DNA of 64,000 nt from Caryophanales bacterium UBA6259 (GCA_002441135.1 DJVJ01000047.1:36417-100416); one strand, 5' to 3'; positions 52,007-62,167 are shown, numbered from the stretch's first letter. Numbers and translations are program-made. Notes: generated by a model from the letters alone, not told the origin.

Positions 52007-54055
52007 ATGCAAAAGTCTTACTTAAGGATATTTTTATCCCTTGTTTTAATTTTCTCATTAATTCTACCAATGCAAATGGTAAGTGCTCAAGGAAATGACC
52101 ATTGGGCAAAAGATAGTGCTATTGAGTTATTTAAAAGAGGAATTATCGATATTCCAATTCCAAGTAACTATTTTAACGAAGAAGTAACTCGTGCAGAGTT
52201 TATTGAAACCTTTGTTAAGGCACAAAATCTATATCTTCCAAAAGTTAAAGAGACGAAATTCGAGGATGTAGACCAAGACTTAGCGCCATATGTACAAGCT
52301 GCATTAAATAACTATGTGACAAATGGCGTTTCTGAAACAAAATTTGGTTCCAATCAAATACTTACAAGAGAAGAAGCAATTACCTTATTAATTAGAGGTC
52401 TTCATGTTCCTTCCGATTCCAATTATAGTAAATTTGTTCAATATACAGATAATGCACAGGTAAGTAGCTGGGCAAAAGCAAGTGTAAGTAAAGCGTTAGA
52501 CTTAGAGCTTGTTCAAGGGACAAGTACAACGACGATTACTCCCAAAAAAGCGTTAACTCGCGGTGAAATTATCGCTTTAATTCACAACTACCTAAATAAA
52601 AAAGAGAATTTCCCAATTAAAAAAATCGACATTTTTGCTACAAATGATTTTCATGGTGCCTTAGAAGGTGGCTATGAAGCAGGTGCAGCAAAACTAGCAG
52701 CTATTTATAACGAATTCAAAAAAGAAAATCCAGAAGGTTCTATTTTATTGGATGCAGGAGATGCGTACCAAGGTACACCACTTTCTAATGTTTTCTTTGG
52801 AGAACCAGTAGTTGAGGTTTACAATAAAATGGGTTACAATGCGATGACTGTTGGTAACCATGAATTTGATTGGGGTATTGAAAGTGTATTAGAATCCATG
52901 GAAACTGCAAACTATCCATTAGTTGCTGCCAATATCTATGATAAAGAGACTAATCAGCCTGTTGATTGGGCAGAACCATATACCATTGTTGAGAAAAATG
53001 GATTGAAAATTGGGGTAATTGGTTTAGCTACTCCACAAACCTTAGAAGCTGCTAAGCTGGAATTTATTGAGAACTATGATTTTAAAGATCCAATTGAAAT
53101 TGCAAATCAATTAGTACCTGAAGTAAAAGAAGCTGGAGCAGACTTAGTTCTTCTATTAACGCATATTCCGGGATCTATGGAAAATGGAGAAATTAAAGGG
53201 GAGCTTGCTGATTTAGCAAATGGTGTAACGGATGTAGATGGAATCATTGGTGGACACAGCCATAAGGATGTTTTTGGCTTTGTAAATAATATTCCTGTAG
53301 TTGAAGCGAATAAAAATGGTAGAATGTTAAGCCATATTACTATCTTCTATAACGAAAAAACTGGTGAAGTAGTAGAAAACTATTCAAAGCTGATTGACGT
53401 CCGTAAATCGACTCTAGATGTAGAACCTGACCAAGAAGTACAAGAGATTGTTGATCGTTACAATGAAGATGTGAAACCAATATTTGATGAAGTAGTCGGA
53501 ACAACTACTGTTGATTTAAAGCCAGACTATAACAATGAATCCAATATTGGTAACTGGATGAGTGATGTTATTAGAGAAAAAGCAGGAACACAAATTGCAT
53601 TCCAAAATGCTGGCGGTATTAGAGCAGAATTACCAGCAGGTGATATTACTGTAGGAGATATCTTTACCATTATGCCTTTTGATAACACCATTGTTACTGC
53701 AGAGATGACTGGAGAGCAGCTAAAAGCTGTTCTTGAGCAAAGTGTTACATTATACAAGGGCATGATGCAGACATCTGGTCTAGTAGTAAAATACGATTCT
53801 ACAAAGCCTGAGTACCAGCGTGTTGTAGAAATTAAGCTAGCAGATGGTACTTTAGTAGAAATGGATCAGAAGTATACTGTTGCAACCAATGATTTCTTAT
53901 CTGGTGGCCAAGACGGATTTAAGACATTAGGTGAAGTAGAATGGACAGATACCTTTGATTTAATCCGTGATGCATTGATTGACAATGTAGTAGACCTTGA
54001 AGAAATTGCACCAAAAGTAGAAAATAGAATGATTGATGTAAGTACAGTTAAGTAA
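52007..54055 (+). CDS. SLH-anchored extracellular 5'-nucleotidase
   Basis: A 682-residue secreted enzyme: signal peptide (cleavage after VSA, about residue 27), three SLH domains (about 28-200) and a 5'-nucleotidase (about 205-680). The metal and catalytic residues are intact: ATNDFHGAL, LLDAGDAYQGTPLS, VGNHEFDWG, LLTHIPG and GGHSHKD; the C-terminal substrate domain has FQNAGGIRAELP and NDFLSGGQDG. It should hydrolyse nucleoside monophosphates at the cell surface to supply phosphate and nucleosides. ATG 52007 follows GGAGGGAG. Its promoter has a cre-like site. Confidence 0.9.
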   Translation: MQKSYLRIFLSLVLIFSLILPMQMVSAQGNDHWAKDSAIELFKRGIIDIPIPSNYFNEEVTRAEFIETFVKAQNLYLPKVKETKFEDVDQDLAPYVQAALNNYVTNGVSETKFGSNQILTREEAITLLIRGLHVPSDSNYSKFVQYTDNAQVSSWAKASVSKALDLELVQGTSTTTITPKKALTRGEIIALIHNYLNKKENFPIKKIDIFATNDFHGALEGGYEAGAAKLAAIYNEFKKENPEGSILLDAGDAYQGTPLSNVFFGEPVVEVYNKMGYNAMTVGNHEFDWGIESVLESMETANYPLVAANIYDKETNQPVDWAEPYTIVEKNGLKIGVIGLATPQTLEAAKLEFIENYDFKDPIEIANQLVPEVKEAGADLVLLLTHIPGSMENGEIKGELADLANGVTDVDGIIGGHSHKDVFGFVNNIPVVEANKNGRMLSHITIFYNEKTGEVVENYSKLIDVRKSTLDVEPDQEVQEIVDRYNEDVKPIFDEVVGTTTVDLKPDYNNESNIGNWMSDVIREKAGTQIAFQNAGGIRAELPAGDITVGDIFTIMPFDNTIVTAEMTGEQLKAVLEQSVTLYKGMMQTSGLVVKYDSTKPEYQRVVEIKLADGTLVEMDQKYTVATNDFLSGGQDGFKTLGEVEWTDTFDLIRDALIDNVVDLEEIAPKVENRMIDVSTVK

Positions 54056-54099
54056 CGAGCTGAAAGCTGCTTGAAGCAGCGTAATAATAGAACAATAAA

Positions 54100-54144
54100 A
54101 AAGGCGTGAATGATTGACACAAACAATCATTTACGCCTTTTTTT
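54100..54144 (+). terminator. Rho-independent terminator between the nucleotidase genes
   Basis: A 17-pair stem AAAGGCGTGAATGATTG with its complement (one G-T pair), 7-base loop and a T-rich tail. It shows that the two nucleotidase genes are separate transcripts. Confidence 0.88.
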
Positions 54145-54323
54145 CATTTAGTTAAATCTAATATATCTCTATATTTTTCCTTGTTTATTATCACAAAAGT
54201 ACAAATAATTAAAAATTTCTATTGGAAAATTGCTATTATTTGTATAAAATTTACTATGGATGGAAATATAAGTGATTTCATTATTGTGCATTCTATCCAA
54301 AAACTAAAAGAGGAGAGGAATCG

Positions 54324-57300
54324 ATGATTAGAAATTTAAGAGGAATCAGTCTTTTATTAACCATTTCCCTAATTCTTTCACTATTTGTTCCTTATGGTGC
54401 AGTTAGTGCTGAAGAAGGAACGACAAAAACGATTACTATCTTAGGAACAAGCGATATCCACAGCTACATATATCCATGGGATTATAAGTTAGCTACTGGA
54501 GATGATGATGCTGGCTTAGCTAAACTTTATTCTGTTGTTAAAGAAGTAAGAGCAGAGAATCCAAATACATTATTAGTAGATAATGGAGATACCATTCAAG
54601 GTACCGAGTTATCCGATGTGTATAAAAAAGATGATACAGTGACACACCCAATGATGGCTGTAATGAATTATATGGGTTATGATGCTTGGACTTTAGGAAA
54701 CCACGAGTTCAATTATGGTTTAGAGGTTCTTAACCGTCTTATAAAGGATGCAGAGTTCCCTGTTTTAGGAGCCAACATCTATAACGCAGATGGTACTAAT
54801 TTTGTTAAACCATATATTGTTAAAGAGGTTGATGGAGTAAAAATTGGTATATTAGGTATGGTTAGCCCTAATATTCAACGCTGGGATAAAGACAATGTAG
54901 TAGGAATGGAATTTAATAGTTTAATAACTGAAGGTAAAAAGTGGGTTAAGGTATTAAAAGAAGAGGAAAAAGTAGATTTGGTATTTGCTTCAATCCATGC
55001 AGGACTTGAAGGAGAATATTGGACAGATGGTGGAGATTCTATTAAAGCAGTTGCGGAACAGGTTGATGGCATTGATGCCATTTTAGCTGGGCATGCTCAC
55101 TCCGATATTGAAGGGGAATTAATCAATGGAGTATTAATTGCAGAGCCAAAGGCATATGGTAATAGAATCGCTAAATTTGATTTTACTTTTGAAATGGAAG
55201 ATGGAAAATTAGTTTTAGCAGATAAAAAGGTTGAAAATATTAATACAAAGAGTTATGATGCTTCTTCAGAAGTTTTAGAATTAGCAAAAAGCTATCATGA
55301 AAAGACGTTAGAGTATGTAAACACGCCAATTGGAGAAGCAACTGCTGATTTCGTACCAGCAGGGCAAGTTCCTGGTATTCCAGTAGCACAAATTCAAGAT
55401 ACTGCATTAGTAGATTTAATAAACGAAGTTCAATTAGAAACTACAGGTGCAGACGTTTCATTAGCAGCATTATTTATTTCTGAATCCAACCTTAAAAAGG
55501 GTCCTCTTACTATCAAGGATGCCGCTTATATTTATAAGTATGACAATACCTTATTTATGACAAAGGTATCTGGTAAAGAGCTTAAGGGGCTAATGGAGTG
55601 GTCAGCAAGCTATTTTAATACGTTTAAGCCTGGTGATGTGACTATTAGCTTTAACGAAAAAATCAGAGGCTACAACTATGACATGTTTGCTGGTGTAAAT
55701 TATGAGATTGATATTACAGAAGAACCAGGCAACCGCATTAAAAACCTGACATTTAAAGGGCAGCCTGTAACTGATGACATGGAGTTAACCTTAGCTCTAA
55801 ATAACTACCGTTATAATGGAATGAGCAGTGAAGGTTTAATTACCGGAGAAAAATTATTTGATTCCTATGAAAAATATGGTGATCAGGGTCAAATTCGCAA
55901 TTTAATTGCTAAGTACATTAAAGAAAAAGGAACCATTTCTCCAGAAGTAGATAACAACTGGAAAATTGTTGGTGCTAATTTAGAGCACTGGGCGAAAGAA
56001 GATGCGTATACATTATTAGAAAAGGAAATTATTGATATTCCTGTTTCTGAAGATGGTAGAACACCAAACGTAAAAGCTATAAATTTAGATGAAAAAGTAA
56101 CTCGTGGTGAATTTATTACTGCATTAGTTAAGGCAATGGGATTAGAGGTTGCAGAGGTAAAAGAAACCAAATTTAACGATGTATCTGAAAAATTAGCACC
56201 ATTTGTTCAAGCGGGATTAGATGCTAAAATCACAAGTGGAATCTCTGAAAATCAGTTTGGTACAGACAAAGTAATTACTAGAGAAGAAGCAGTTACATTA
56301 CTTTTAAGAGCATTAAATCTTCCTTTTGATCAGGATTTAGGAGAGTATGCTGAATTTACTGATCGTGATAAAGTAAGCACATGGGCTAAAAACAGCTTGG
56401 CAAAAGCACTTCAAATCGAACTACTTAAAGGAACCTCTAACACAACATTAACTCCTAAAATGGAGCTAACTAGAGGCCAATTAGTATCCTTTATTAACCG
56501 AATTCTAGCTTTCAAAGGATTAAAGCAAATCGATATTTATGCGACAAATGACTTCCATGGCAATTTAGAAGCAGGTTACGAGGGTGGAATTGCGAAATTA
56601 GCTGCTGTATTTAATTATTATAAACAACAAAATCCAGAAGGAACTATTCTTCTAGATGCAGGGGATCGTTATCAAGGAACACCATTATCCAATCTATTCT
56701 TTGGTGAGCCAGTAGCAGAAGCATTTGAAAAGATCGGTTATGATGCTGTTACAGTAGGAAACCATGAATTTGATTGGGGAATTGAACAATTATTAAATAC
56801 GAGAAAAGAAGCAAATGTTACATTCCCATTATTAGCAGCAAATATTTATGATAAAGCTACAAATAAGCCAGTTACATGGGCAGACCCATATACTATTATT
56901 GAGCTAGATGGAGTTAAAGTAGGTATTATTGGTCTTGCAACTCCAGAAACTTTAGAATCAGTTAAATTAGATTATATTAAGGATTATGATGTTAAGGATC
57001 CGATAGAGGTGGCGAATCTTCTAGTTCCTGAAGTGAAAAAGGCAGGAGCAGATGTGGTTGTATTGTTAACTCACGAGCCAGGATATGTAAAAGATGGTCA
57101 AATAACAGGTGCCTTAGCTGATTTAGCAAATGAAGTGGAAGGTATTGCTGGAATTATTGGTGGACATAGTCATAAAAATGCTTATGGATATGTAAATGGA
57201 ATTCCTGTAGCAGAAGCCTATTACAATGGTAGAATGTTAAGCCATATTACATTATTCTATAACCCACAAGCAGATAAAGTAGTTAAAAGTGCAGTAGGTA

Positions 57301-57992
57301 CAATCGAGGTTAGAAACACTACACTAGATGTTGAGCCAGTAAAAGAAGTTCAAGATATTGTAGATTTATATAACGAAGAGGTTGCACCTATTTTCAGTGA
57401 GATTGTTGGAACAACAACGGTTGAATTAGTAAGAGATTATAATAATGAGTCCAACATGGGTAACTGGATGGCAGATGTAATGAAGGAAAAAGCAGGTACT
57501 CAAATTGCATTCCAAAATGCGGGGGGAATTAGAGCCGATATGGATGCAGGAGATATTACCTTGAAAGAAATCTTTACCGTAATGCCATTTGATAACACTA
57601 TCGTAACTGCGGAAATGACAGGTGCACAGATTAAGGCGGTACTTGAGCAAAGTGTTACATTATACAAAGGCATGATGCAGATTTCTGGGTTAAAGGTAAA
57701 ATATGATTCTACATTACCAGAGAAAGAAAGAATTATTGAAATTGCTTTAGAAGATGGTACAGTAGTTGAAATGGATAAAACTTATACTGTAGCGACAAAT
57801 GATTTCTTATCTGGTGGTCAGGATGGCTATACCACATTAGGAGAAGTGGAATGGACGAACACCTATGATTTAGTTCGTGACGCATTAATCGAAAATGTAA
57901 AAGCATTAAAAGAAATCTCTCCTAAAGTAGAAGACAGAATGTTTGATGTTAGTAAAGCAGTACAAGTGTATCGTTGGTTAAAAGCAGCTTAA
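54324..57992 (+). CDS. Two-headed SLH-anchored nucleotide phosphoesterase (YfkN-like)
   Basis: A 1222-residue secreted protein: signal peptide (to about 30, VSA/E), nucleotidase head 1 (about 35-545: GTSDIHSYIYPWD, VDNGDTIQGTELS, LGNHEFNYG, AGHAHSD), three SLH domains (about 551-728) and nucleotidase head 2 (about 733-1215: ATNDFHGNL, LLDAGDRYQGTP, VGNHEFDWG, GGHSHKN, FQNAGGIRADM). Head 1 resembles 2',3'-cyclic phosphodiesterase/3'-nucleotidases, head 2 is a 5'-nucleotidase, as in Bacillus YfkN, but the SLH module is placed between the heads. The SLH-head 2 part is a paralogue of the preceding gene. Confidence 0.9.
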   Translation: MIRNLRGISLLLTISLILSLFVPYGAVSAEEGTTKTITILGTSDIHSYIYPWDYKLATGDDDAGLAKLYSVVKEVRAENPNTLLVDNGDTIQGTELSDVYKKDDTVTHPMMAVMNYMGYDAWTLGNHEFNYGLEVLNRLIKDAEFPVLGANIYNADGTNFVKPYIVKEVDGVKIGILGMVSPNIQRWDKDNVVGMEFNSLITEGKKWVKVLKEEEKVDLVFASIHAGLEGEYWTDGGDSIKAVAEQVDGIDAILAGHAHSDIEGELINGVLIAEPKAYGNRIAKFDFTFEMEDGKLVLADKKVENINTKSYDASSEVLELAKSYHEKTLEYVNTPIGEATADFVPAGQVPGIPVAQIQDTALVDLINEVQLETTGADVSLAALFISESNLKKGPLTIKDAAYIYKYDNTLFMTKVSGKELKGLMEWSASYFNTFKPGDVTISFNEKIRGYNYDMFAGVNYEIDITEEPGNRIKNLTFKGQPVTDDMELTLALNNYRYNGMSSEGLITGEKLFDSYEKYGDQGQIRNLIAKYIKEKGTISPEVDNNWKIVGANLEHWAKEDAYTLLEKEIIDIPVSEDGRTPNVKAINLDEKVTRGEFITALVKAMGLEVAEVKETKFNDVSEKLAPFVQAGLDAKITSGISENQFGTDKVITREEAVTLLLRALNLPFDQDLGEYAEFTDRDKVSTWAKNSLAKALQIELLKGTSNTTLTPKMELTRGQLVSFINRILAFKGLKQIDIYATNDFHGNLEAGYEGGIAKLAAVFNYYKQQNPEGTILLDAGDRYQGTPLSNLFFGEPVAEAFEKIGYDAVTVGNHEFDWGIEQLLNTRKEANVTFPLLAANIYDKATNKPVTWADPYTIIELDGVKVGIIGLATPETLESVKLDYIKDYDVKDPIEVANLLVPEVKKAGADVVVLLTHEPGYVKDGQITGALADLANEVEGIAGIIGGHSHKNAYGYVNGIPVAEAYYNGRMLSHITLFYNPQADKVVKSAVGTIEVRNTTLDVEPVKEVQDIVDLYNEEVAPIFSEIVGTTTVELVRDYNNESNMGNWMADVMKEKAGTQIAFQNAGGIRADMDAGDITLKEIFTVMPFDNTIVTAEMTGAQIKAVLEQSVTLYKGMMQISGLKVKYDSTLPEKERIIEIALEDGTVVEMDKTYTVATNDFLSGGQDGYTTLGEVEWTNTYDLVRDALIENVKALKEISPKVEDRMFDVSKAVQVYRWLKAA

Positions 57993-58046
57993 AAATATTT
58001 TTAAATAAATAGTTGCTTAAAACGATTTAACAAATAAAGTGAAATA

Positions 58047-58085
58047 AAAAAGGAGCGTAACAGTAATTGTTATGCTCCTTTTTTG
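58047..58085. terminator. Bidirectional terminator
   Basis: Stem AAAAAGGAGCGTAACA with its complement (one G-T pair), loop GTAAT, followed by T6; A-rich on the left, so it also serves the convergent SDR gene. Confidence 0.88.
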
Positions 58086-58103
58086 CATGTAATTGCACAT
58101 ATA

Positions 58104-58841
58104 TTAGCGTTGCGTTGCAGGTCTCACTAAGATTTCATTGATATCGACATGTTCAGGTTGTGTTGCTGCATAGATGACTGCGTTCGCAATATCCTTACTT
58201 TGAAGTGGAATAATCTTTTGTTGACTAAACATTGCAGTAACATCGGAATCTGTAATATGATTTGTTAATTCAGTAGCCACAGCACCCGGTGAAATAATCG
58301 TCACACGAATATCTGGGGTTGCTTGAAGTTCAATTCTTAGACCTTCAGAGATAGCTCTTACAGCATGCTTTGTTCCAGAATATACAGAGCTAGAAGGGAA
58401 AACACCATGTCCAGCATCAGATGAAATGTTGATAACATGGCCATTACCTTGCTTTTTAAAAGTCGGAAGTACTGCATGGATTCCATATAGAACTCCCTTT
58501 ATATTAACATCAATCATTTGATCCCATTCATCAACTTTTCCTTTATCTAAAAAGGATAAAAGCATTACGCCAGCATTGTTAACAAGGATATCCACTCTGC
58601 CGAATTTTGTATTAACCTCATCAACCATCTGAAGAACCTGCTCTTTTTTGGTAATATCGGTTTGAATAGCGATTGCTTTTCCACCTTGTGTATTGATCTG
58701 ATTCATTATTTCGTTAATTCGATCTAGTCTTCTTGCGGTAAGGACTACTGTTGCTCCTTGTTCTGCAAGAGCAATTGCTGTTGCTTCACCAATTCCACTG
58801 CTTGCCCCTGTTACAATTGCTACTTTCTCATGTAATCTCAT
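58104..58841 (-). CDS. Short-chain dehydrogenase/reductase
   Basis: A 245-residue classical SDR: TGASSGIGEA near residue 12, LTARRLDR (NADPH-type Arg), NNAGVM near 90, catalytic Ser in NISSDAG and YSGTK for the Tyr-Lys pair near 155. It resembles YdfG-type or general 3-hydroxy acid dehydrogenases; the substrate is unknown. ATG 58841 follows AGGAGG. It is unrelated in sequence detail to the SDR at 5.4 kb. Confidence 0.87.
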   Translation of the reverse strand: MRLHEKVAIVTGASSGIGEATAIALAEQGATVVLTARRLDRINEIMNQINTQGGKAIAIQTDITKKEQVLQMVDEVNTKFGRVDILVNNAGVMLLSFLDKGKVDEWDQMIDVNIKGVLYGIHAVLPTFKKQGNGHVINISSDAGHGVFPSSSVYSGTKHAVRAISEGLRIELQATPDIRVTIISPGAVATELTNHITDSDVTAMFSQQKIIPLQSKDIANAVIYAATQPEHVDINEILVRPATQR

Positions 58842-58977
58842 TACGATACCTCCTATACTTCCTATTAGTCATTATTAAAGCCTCATAAATTGTATTATAT
58901 TCCAATCAAAGAATATTAAACAAAGAGAAAGTTTTGTGTGTTAATTGTGAAAAATAAAATTTTAATAAATTTACATA

Positions 58978-59006
58978 TTGACGCGTTAAAGGATTAATGA
59001 TAAATT
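58978..59006 (+). promoter_or_regulatory. Promoter of the T-box serine operon
   Basis: TTGACG (58978-58983), 17 bases, TAAATT (59001-59006) with TGA directly before the -10, an extended -10 element. The T-box leader begins about 35 bases further. Confidence 0.6.
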
Positions 59007-59039
59007 CTTAATTAAAATTAAACAACCAAAATAACAACG

Positions 59040-59293
59040 AAGAAGGAAAGCTTTTAATTTGAGGACTAAAGAGAGCTAGTGGCTGGTGAGAACTAGTGGA
59101 TTCGAATTAAAAGTAGCGTTCCGGAGTTGGCAAACTGAAAGAAAAGTAGGTTTGAACGGTAAACACCGTTATCATGCTAGAGGTCACTATTGTGAAATAG
59201 TGATAAATTAGGGTGGTACCACGAGAGTTTTAACAACCTTTCGTCCCTATACTGTTTTTATAAAACAAGTATGGGGGTGAAAGGTTTTTTTAT
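59040..59293 (+). promoter_or_regulatory. T-box leader of the serine biosynthesis operon
   Basis: The conserved T-box AGGGTGGTACCACGAGAG lies at 59210-59227; its TGGT can pair with an uncharged tRNA end. A terminator follows: AACCTTTC...GTATGGGGGTGAAAGGTT (about 59235-59286) with a T7 run. Stem I is closed by CTTTTAATT / AATTAAAAG. The specifier is not certain: before the closing strand the loop reads GGATTCGAA, where UCG (Ser) or UUC (Phe) is possible; Ser fits the genes downstream. Uncharged tRNA would permit read-through. Confidence 0.88.
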
Positions 59294-59359
59294 TTATCCG
59301 AATAGGAAAGAGATCAACAAAATTAATTATAAAAATTAAAGATAAAGGGAGTGGAAGTA

Positions 59360-60526
59360 ATGTTTAATGAGTACCAGCATTTAAGAATACCAGGCCCAAC
59401 TCCAATAGCACCAGAAGTACAACGAGCAATGAATCGGACAATTTTGGGACATCGTAGTGGCGAGTTCTCCAAGGTTTTTAAAGAAGCGGCAACTAGAAGT
59501 AAGAGGATTTTTCAAACTGAACAAGACGTCATGATTGTAGCTGCTAGTGGAACAGGGGCTCTTGAGATGGCGGTAGCTAATGTGGTAAATCCAGGGGATA
59601 AAGTATTAGTTGCGGTAACAGGGGTATTTGGGGAACGCTTTGTGAAAATTGCTAAAGCTTATCAAGCAGAGGTTGTGGTAGCTAATTTTGAGGTTGGTGA
59701 AGTTGCAGATCCGTTGGTGATTAAAGAAAAGCTTGACCAACACCCAAACATCAGCGCGGTATTTGTTACTCACTGTGAAACATCCACTGGAGTTGCTAAT
59801 CCAATTAAAGAAATTGCGGCAGTAGTTAAGGAGTCAGAAGCAGTCTTTGTTGTTGATAGTGTCTCAGCACTAGTGGGGATGGATTTAAAAATGGATCAAT
59901 GGGGAGTGGATATCGCAGTTACTGCGTCACATAAAGCTTTAGGCTTACCTCCTGGATTAGCGTTAATTGCGGTTAGTGAGAAGGCATGGAAAAAGGTAAA
60001 TGATCATCATGGTCCTAAGTTTTACTGGGATTTACGTGCATATAAGAAAAATTTGGATAATAATACTACCCCATTTACTGGACCAGTTTCTCTTGTATTT
60101 GGCTTAGAAGAATCTCTTCGCTTAATTGAAGAAGAGGGCTTAGAAAATAGCTTTAAGCGTCACTATTTATTAAGAGATATGGTGAGATCTGCTGTTAAGG
60201 GGCTTGGCCTAGAACTTTTAGTGGAAGATGATCAGAAGGCTTCTTGTACAGTAACATCGATCAAAGGAAACGACCAGCTTGATGTAGAGAAGCTTAGAAA
60301 GGTATTAAAAGAAGATTATAAAATTGTAGCAGCTGGTGGACAGCAGGACTTAAAAGGAAAGATTTTTAGAATTGGCCACATGGGTTATACCCATCCAATG
60401 GATATGCTTACGACCATTGCGGGTTTAGAGTTAGCATTAAAACAGGTTGGTTATCCAGTAGAGCTAGGTAGAGGAGTAAAAGGAGCAGAGGAGGTATGGG
60501 CAAATGCAAAAGGTATTAGTCAGTGA
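59360..60526 (+). CDS. Class V aminotransferase, probable serine pathway enzyme
   Basis: A 388-residue PLP enzyme of the alanine/serine-glyoxylate aminotransferase family: RIPGPTPIAPEVQRAM at the start, AASGTGALE near 75, FVVDSVSALVGMD near 175 and the PLP Lys in TASHKALGLPPGLALI near 195. Position between a T-box leader and serA, overlapping serA by 23 bases, argues for phosphohydroxypyruvate amination (the SerC step) by this non-orthologous family. ATG 59360 follows AAAGGGA; GTG 59351 is too close. Confidence 0.85.
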   Translation: MFNEYQHLRIPGPTPIAPEVQRAMNRTILGHRSGEFSKVFKEAATRSKRIFQTEQDVMIVAASGTGALEMAVANVVNPGDKVLVAVTGVFGERFVKIAKAYQAEVVVANFEVGEVADPLVIKEKLDQHPNISAVFVTHCETSTGVANPIKEIAAVVKESEAVFVVDSVSALVGMDLKMDQWGVDIAVTASHKALGLPPGLALIAVSEKAWKKVNDHHGPKFYWDLRAYKKNLDNNTTPFTGPVSLVFGLEESLRLIEEEGLENSFKRHYLLRDMVRSAVKGLGLELLVEDDQKASCTVTSIKGNDQLDVEKLRKVLKEDYKIVAAGGQQDLKGKIFRIGHMGYTHPMDMLTTIAGLELALKQVGYPVELGRGVKGAEEVWANAKGISQ

Positions 60527-62096
60527 TCCCATTTCAGAGATAGGATTACAAAAGCTATTAGAGGATGAAAACATTCAAGTGGATGTGAAAACCGATCTAA
60601 GCAAAGAAGAGCTAATTAAAATCATTGGTGATTATGATGGATTATTAGTTCGTAGTCAAACAAAGGTGACCAAAGATATCTTAGAATCTGCAAAAAAACT
60701 TCGAGTTATCGGCAGAGCGGGTGTTGGTGTAGATAATATTGATGTGAAGGCAGCGACAGAGGAAGGCATAGTGGTTATCAATGCACCAGATGGTAATACC
60801 ATCTCTACTGCGGAGCATAGCTTTGCGATGCTGATGGCCATGGCCAGATGGATTCCGCAAGCCCATCAGGATTTAAAGGAAGGAATATGGAATCGGAAAA
60901 AATACGTTGGGGTAGAGCTCAATCGAAAAACATTAGGAATAATTGGAATGGGCAGGATTGGCTCAGAGATTGCGATGAGAGCCAAAGCCTTTAATATGAG
61001 GGTGCTTGGTTATGACCCTTACCTTACAGAGGATCGAGCAAAGCAATTGGGAATCACCAATACTACAATAGAAGAGTTAGTGAAAGAGGCCGATTTTATT
61101 ACGGTACATACACCGTTAACAAAGGAAACGAGATATTTGATTGATACCAATGAATTTACACTGATGAAAAAGGGAGTTCGAATTGTCAACTGTGCTCGTG
61201 GAGGAATTATTAAGGAAACCGCCTTGGTAGAGGCTTTAAATAATGGCACAGTAGCAGCCGCTGCATTAGATGTTTATGAAGAAGAGCCACCAATGGAAAG
61301 CCCACTACGTTCTCATCCTTTAGTGGTAACTACACCACATTTGGGAGCATCTACTGAAGAAGCTCAGCTTAATGTTGCGATTGATGTTGCAGAAGAAGTT
61401 CATCGTTTACTCCATGATGAACCATTTAGAAATGCAGTTAATATGCCTTCGTTATCTCAAGAAATCCTAAACCATGTTCGACCATTTGTTAATCTTGCAG
61501 AACGAATTGGAACACTAATCTCTAATGTTATTTTAGGACCGATTGAAAAAGTAGAGGTTAGCATTGCTGGGGACTTAGCAGAAAAAGAAATTGATATTTT
61601 ATCCCGTACGGTTTTAAAAGGGATATTGTCACAGCATCTTGGTAGCGTTGGTCAAGTCAATGATGTTAATGCTCCTGTTTTAGCAAAATCAAGAGGGATT
61701 GATGTAGTAGAAAGCAGAAGCTCAAAATCTCATGGCTTTACCAATTTGATTACAGTTAAAGTAAAAACCAATCAGGATGAAAAGTATATCTCTGGTACTG
61801 TACTCAATGGTCATGGCGCTAGAATGGTGAATTTTAATGGCTTTACCGTTGATTTGATTCCAGAAGGAAATATTATTATTATGGATCATATTGATCAACC
61901 AGGTATTATCGGTAAGTTTGGAACGATTCTTGGCAATGCCGGAATTAATATCGCTACAATGCAAGTGGGTAGAAATGAAGTGGGCGGAAAAGCAATTGCT
62001 TTCTTAGGAATTGATTATCCAGCAAAAGAGGAAGTTATTGAGGATCTAAAAGAAGTAGATGGTATTCAAAATATCTTCCAAGTGAATTTGTCTTAG
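60504..62096 (+). CDS. serA: D-3-phosphoglycerate dehydrogenase
   Basis: A 530-residue enzyme for the first step of serine synthesis, oxidising 3-phosphoglycerate with NAD+. Seen are VRSQTKVTK, GRAGVGVDNID, the Rossmann loop GMGRIGSEIAMRAKAF near 148, NCARGGII, DVYEEEPP and the catalytic His in TTPHLGAST. The intervening domain and a C-terminal ACT domain (about 455-530, IIIMDHIDQPGIIGKFG) are both present, so serine feedback is likely in addition to T-box control. ATG 60504 has GAGGAGG inside the upstream gene. Confidence 0.95.
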   Translation: MQKVLVSDPISEIGLQKLLEDENIQVDVKTDLSKEELIKIIGDYDGLLVRSQTKVTKDILESAKKLRVIGRAGVGVDNIDVKAATEEGIVVINAPDGNTISTAEHSFAMLMAMARWIPQAHQDLKEGIWNRKKYVGVELNRKTLGIIGMGRIGSEIAMRAKAFNMRVLGYDPYLTEDRAKQLGITNTTIEELVKEADFITVHTPLTKETRYLIDTNEFTLMKKGVRIVNCARGGIIKETALVEALNNGTVAAAALDVYEEEPPMESPLRSHPLVVTTPHLGASTEEAQLNVAIDVAEEVHRLLHDEPFRNAVNMPSLSQEILNHVRPFVNLAERIGTLISNVILGPIEKVEVSIAGDLAEKEIDILSRTVLKGILSQHLGSVGQVNDVNAPVLAKSRGIDVVESRSSKSHGFTNLITVKVKTNQDEKYISGTVLNGHGARMVNFNGFTVDLIPEGNIIIMDHIDQPGIIGKFGTILGNAGINIATMQVGRNEVGGKAIAFLGIDYPAKEEVIEDLKEVDGIQNIFQVNLS

Positions 62097-62167
62097 TAGA
62101 CTAAACATGATTAGTGGTGTAGGAAGAAATAAAAAAGAGAAGGTATAAGAGAGTCAGTAAAATTAAG

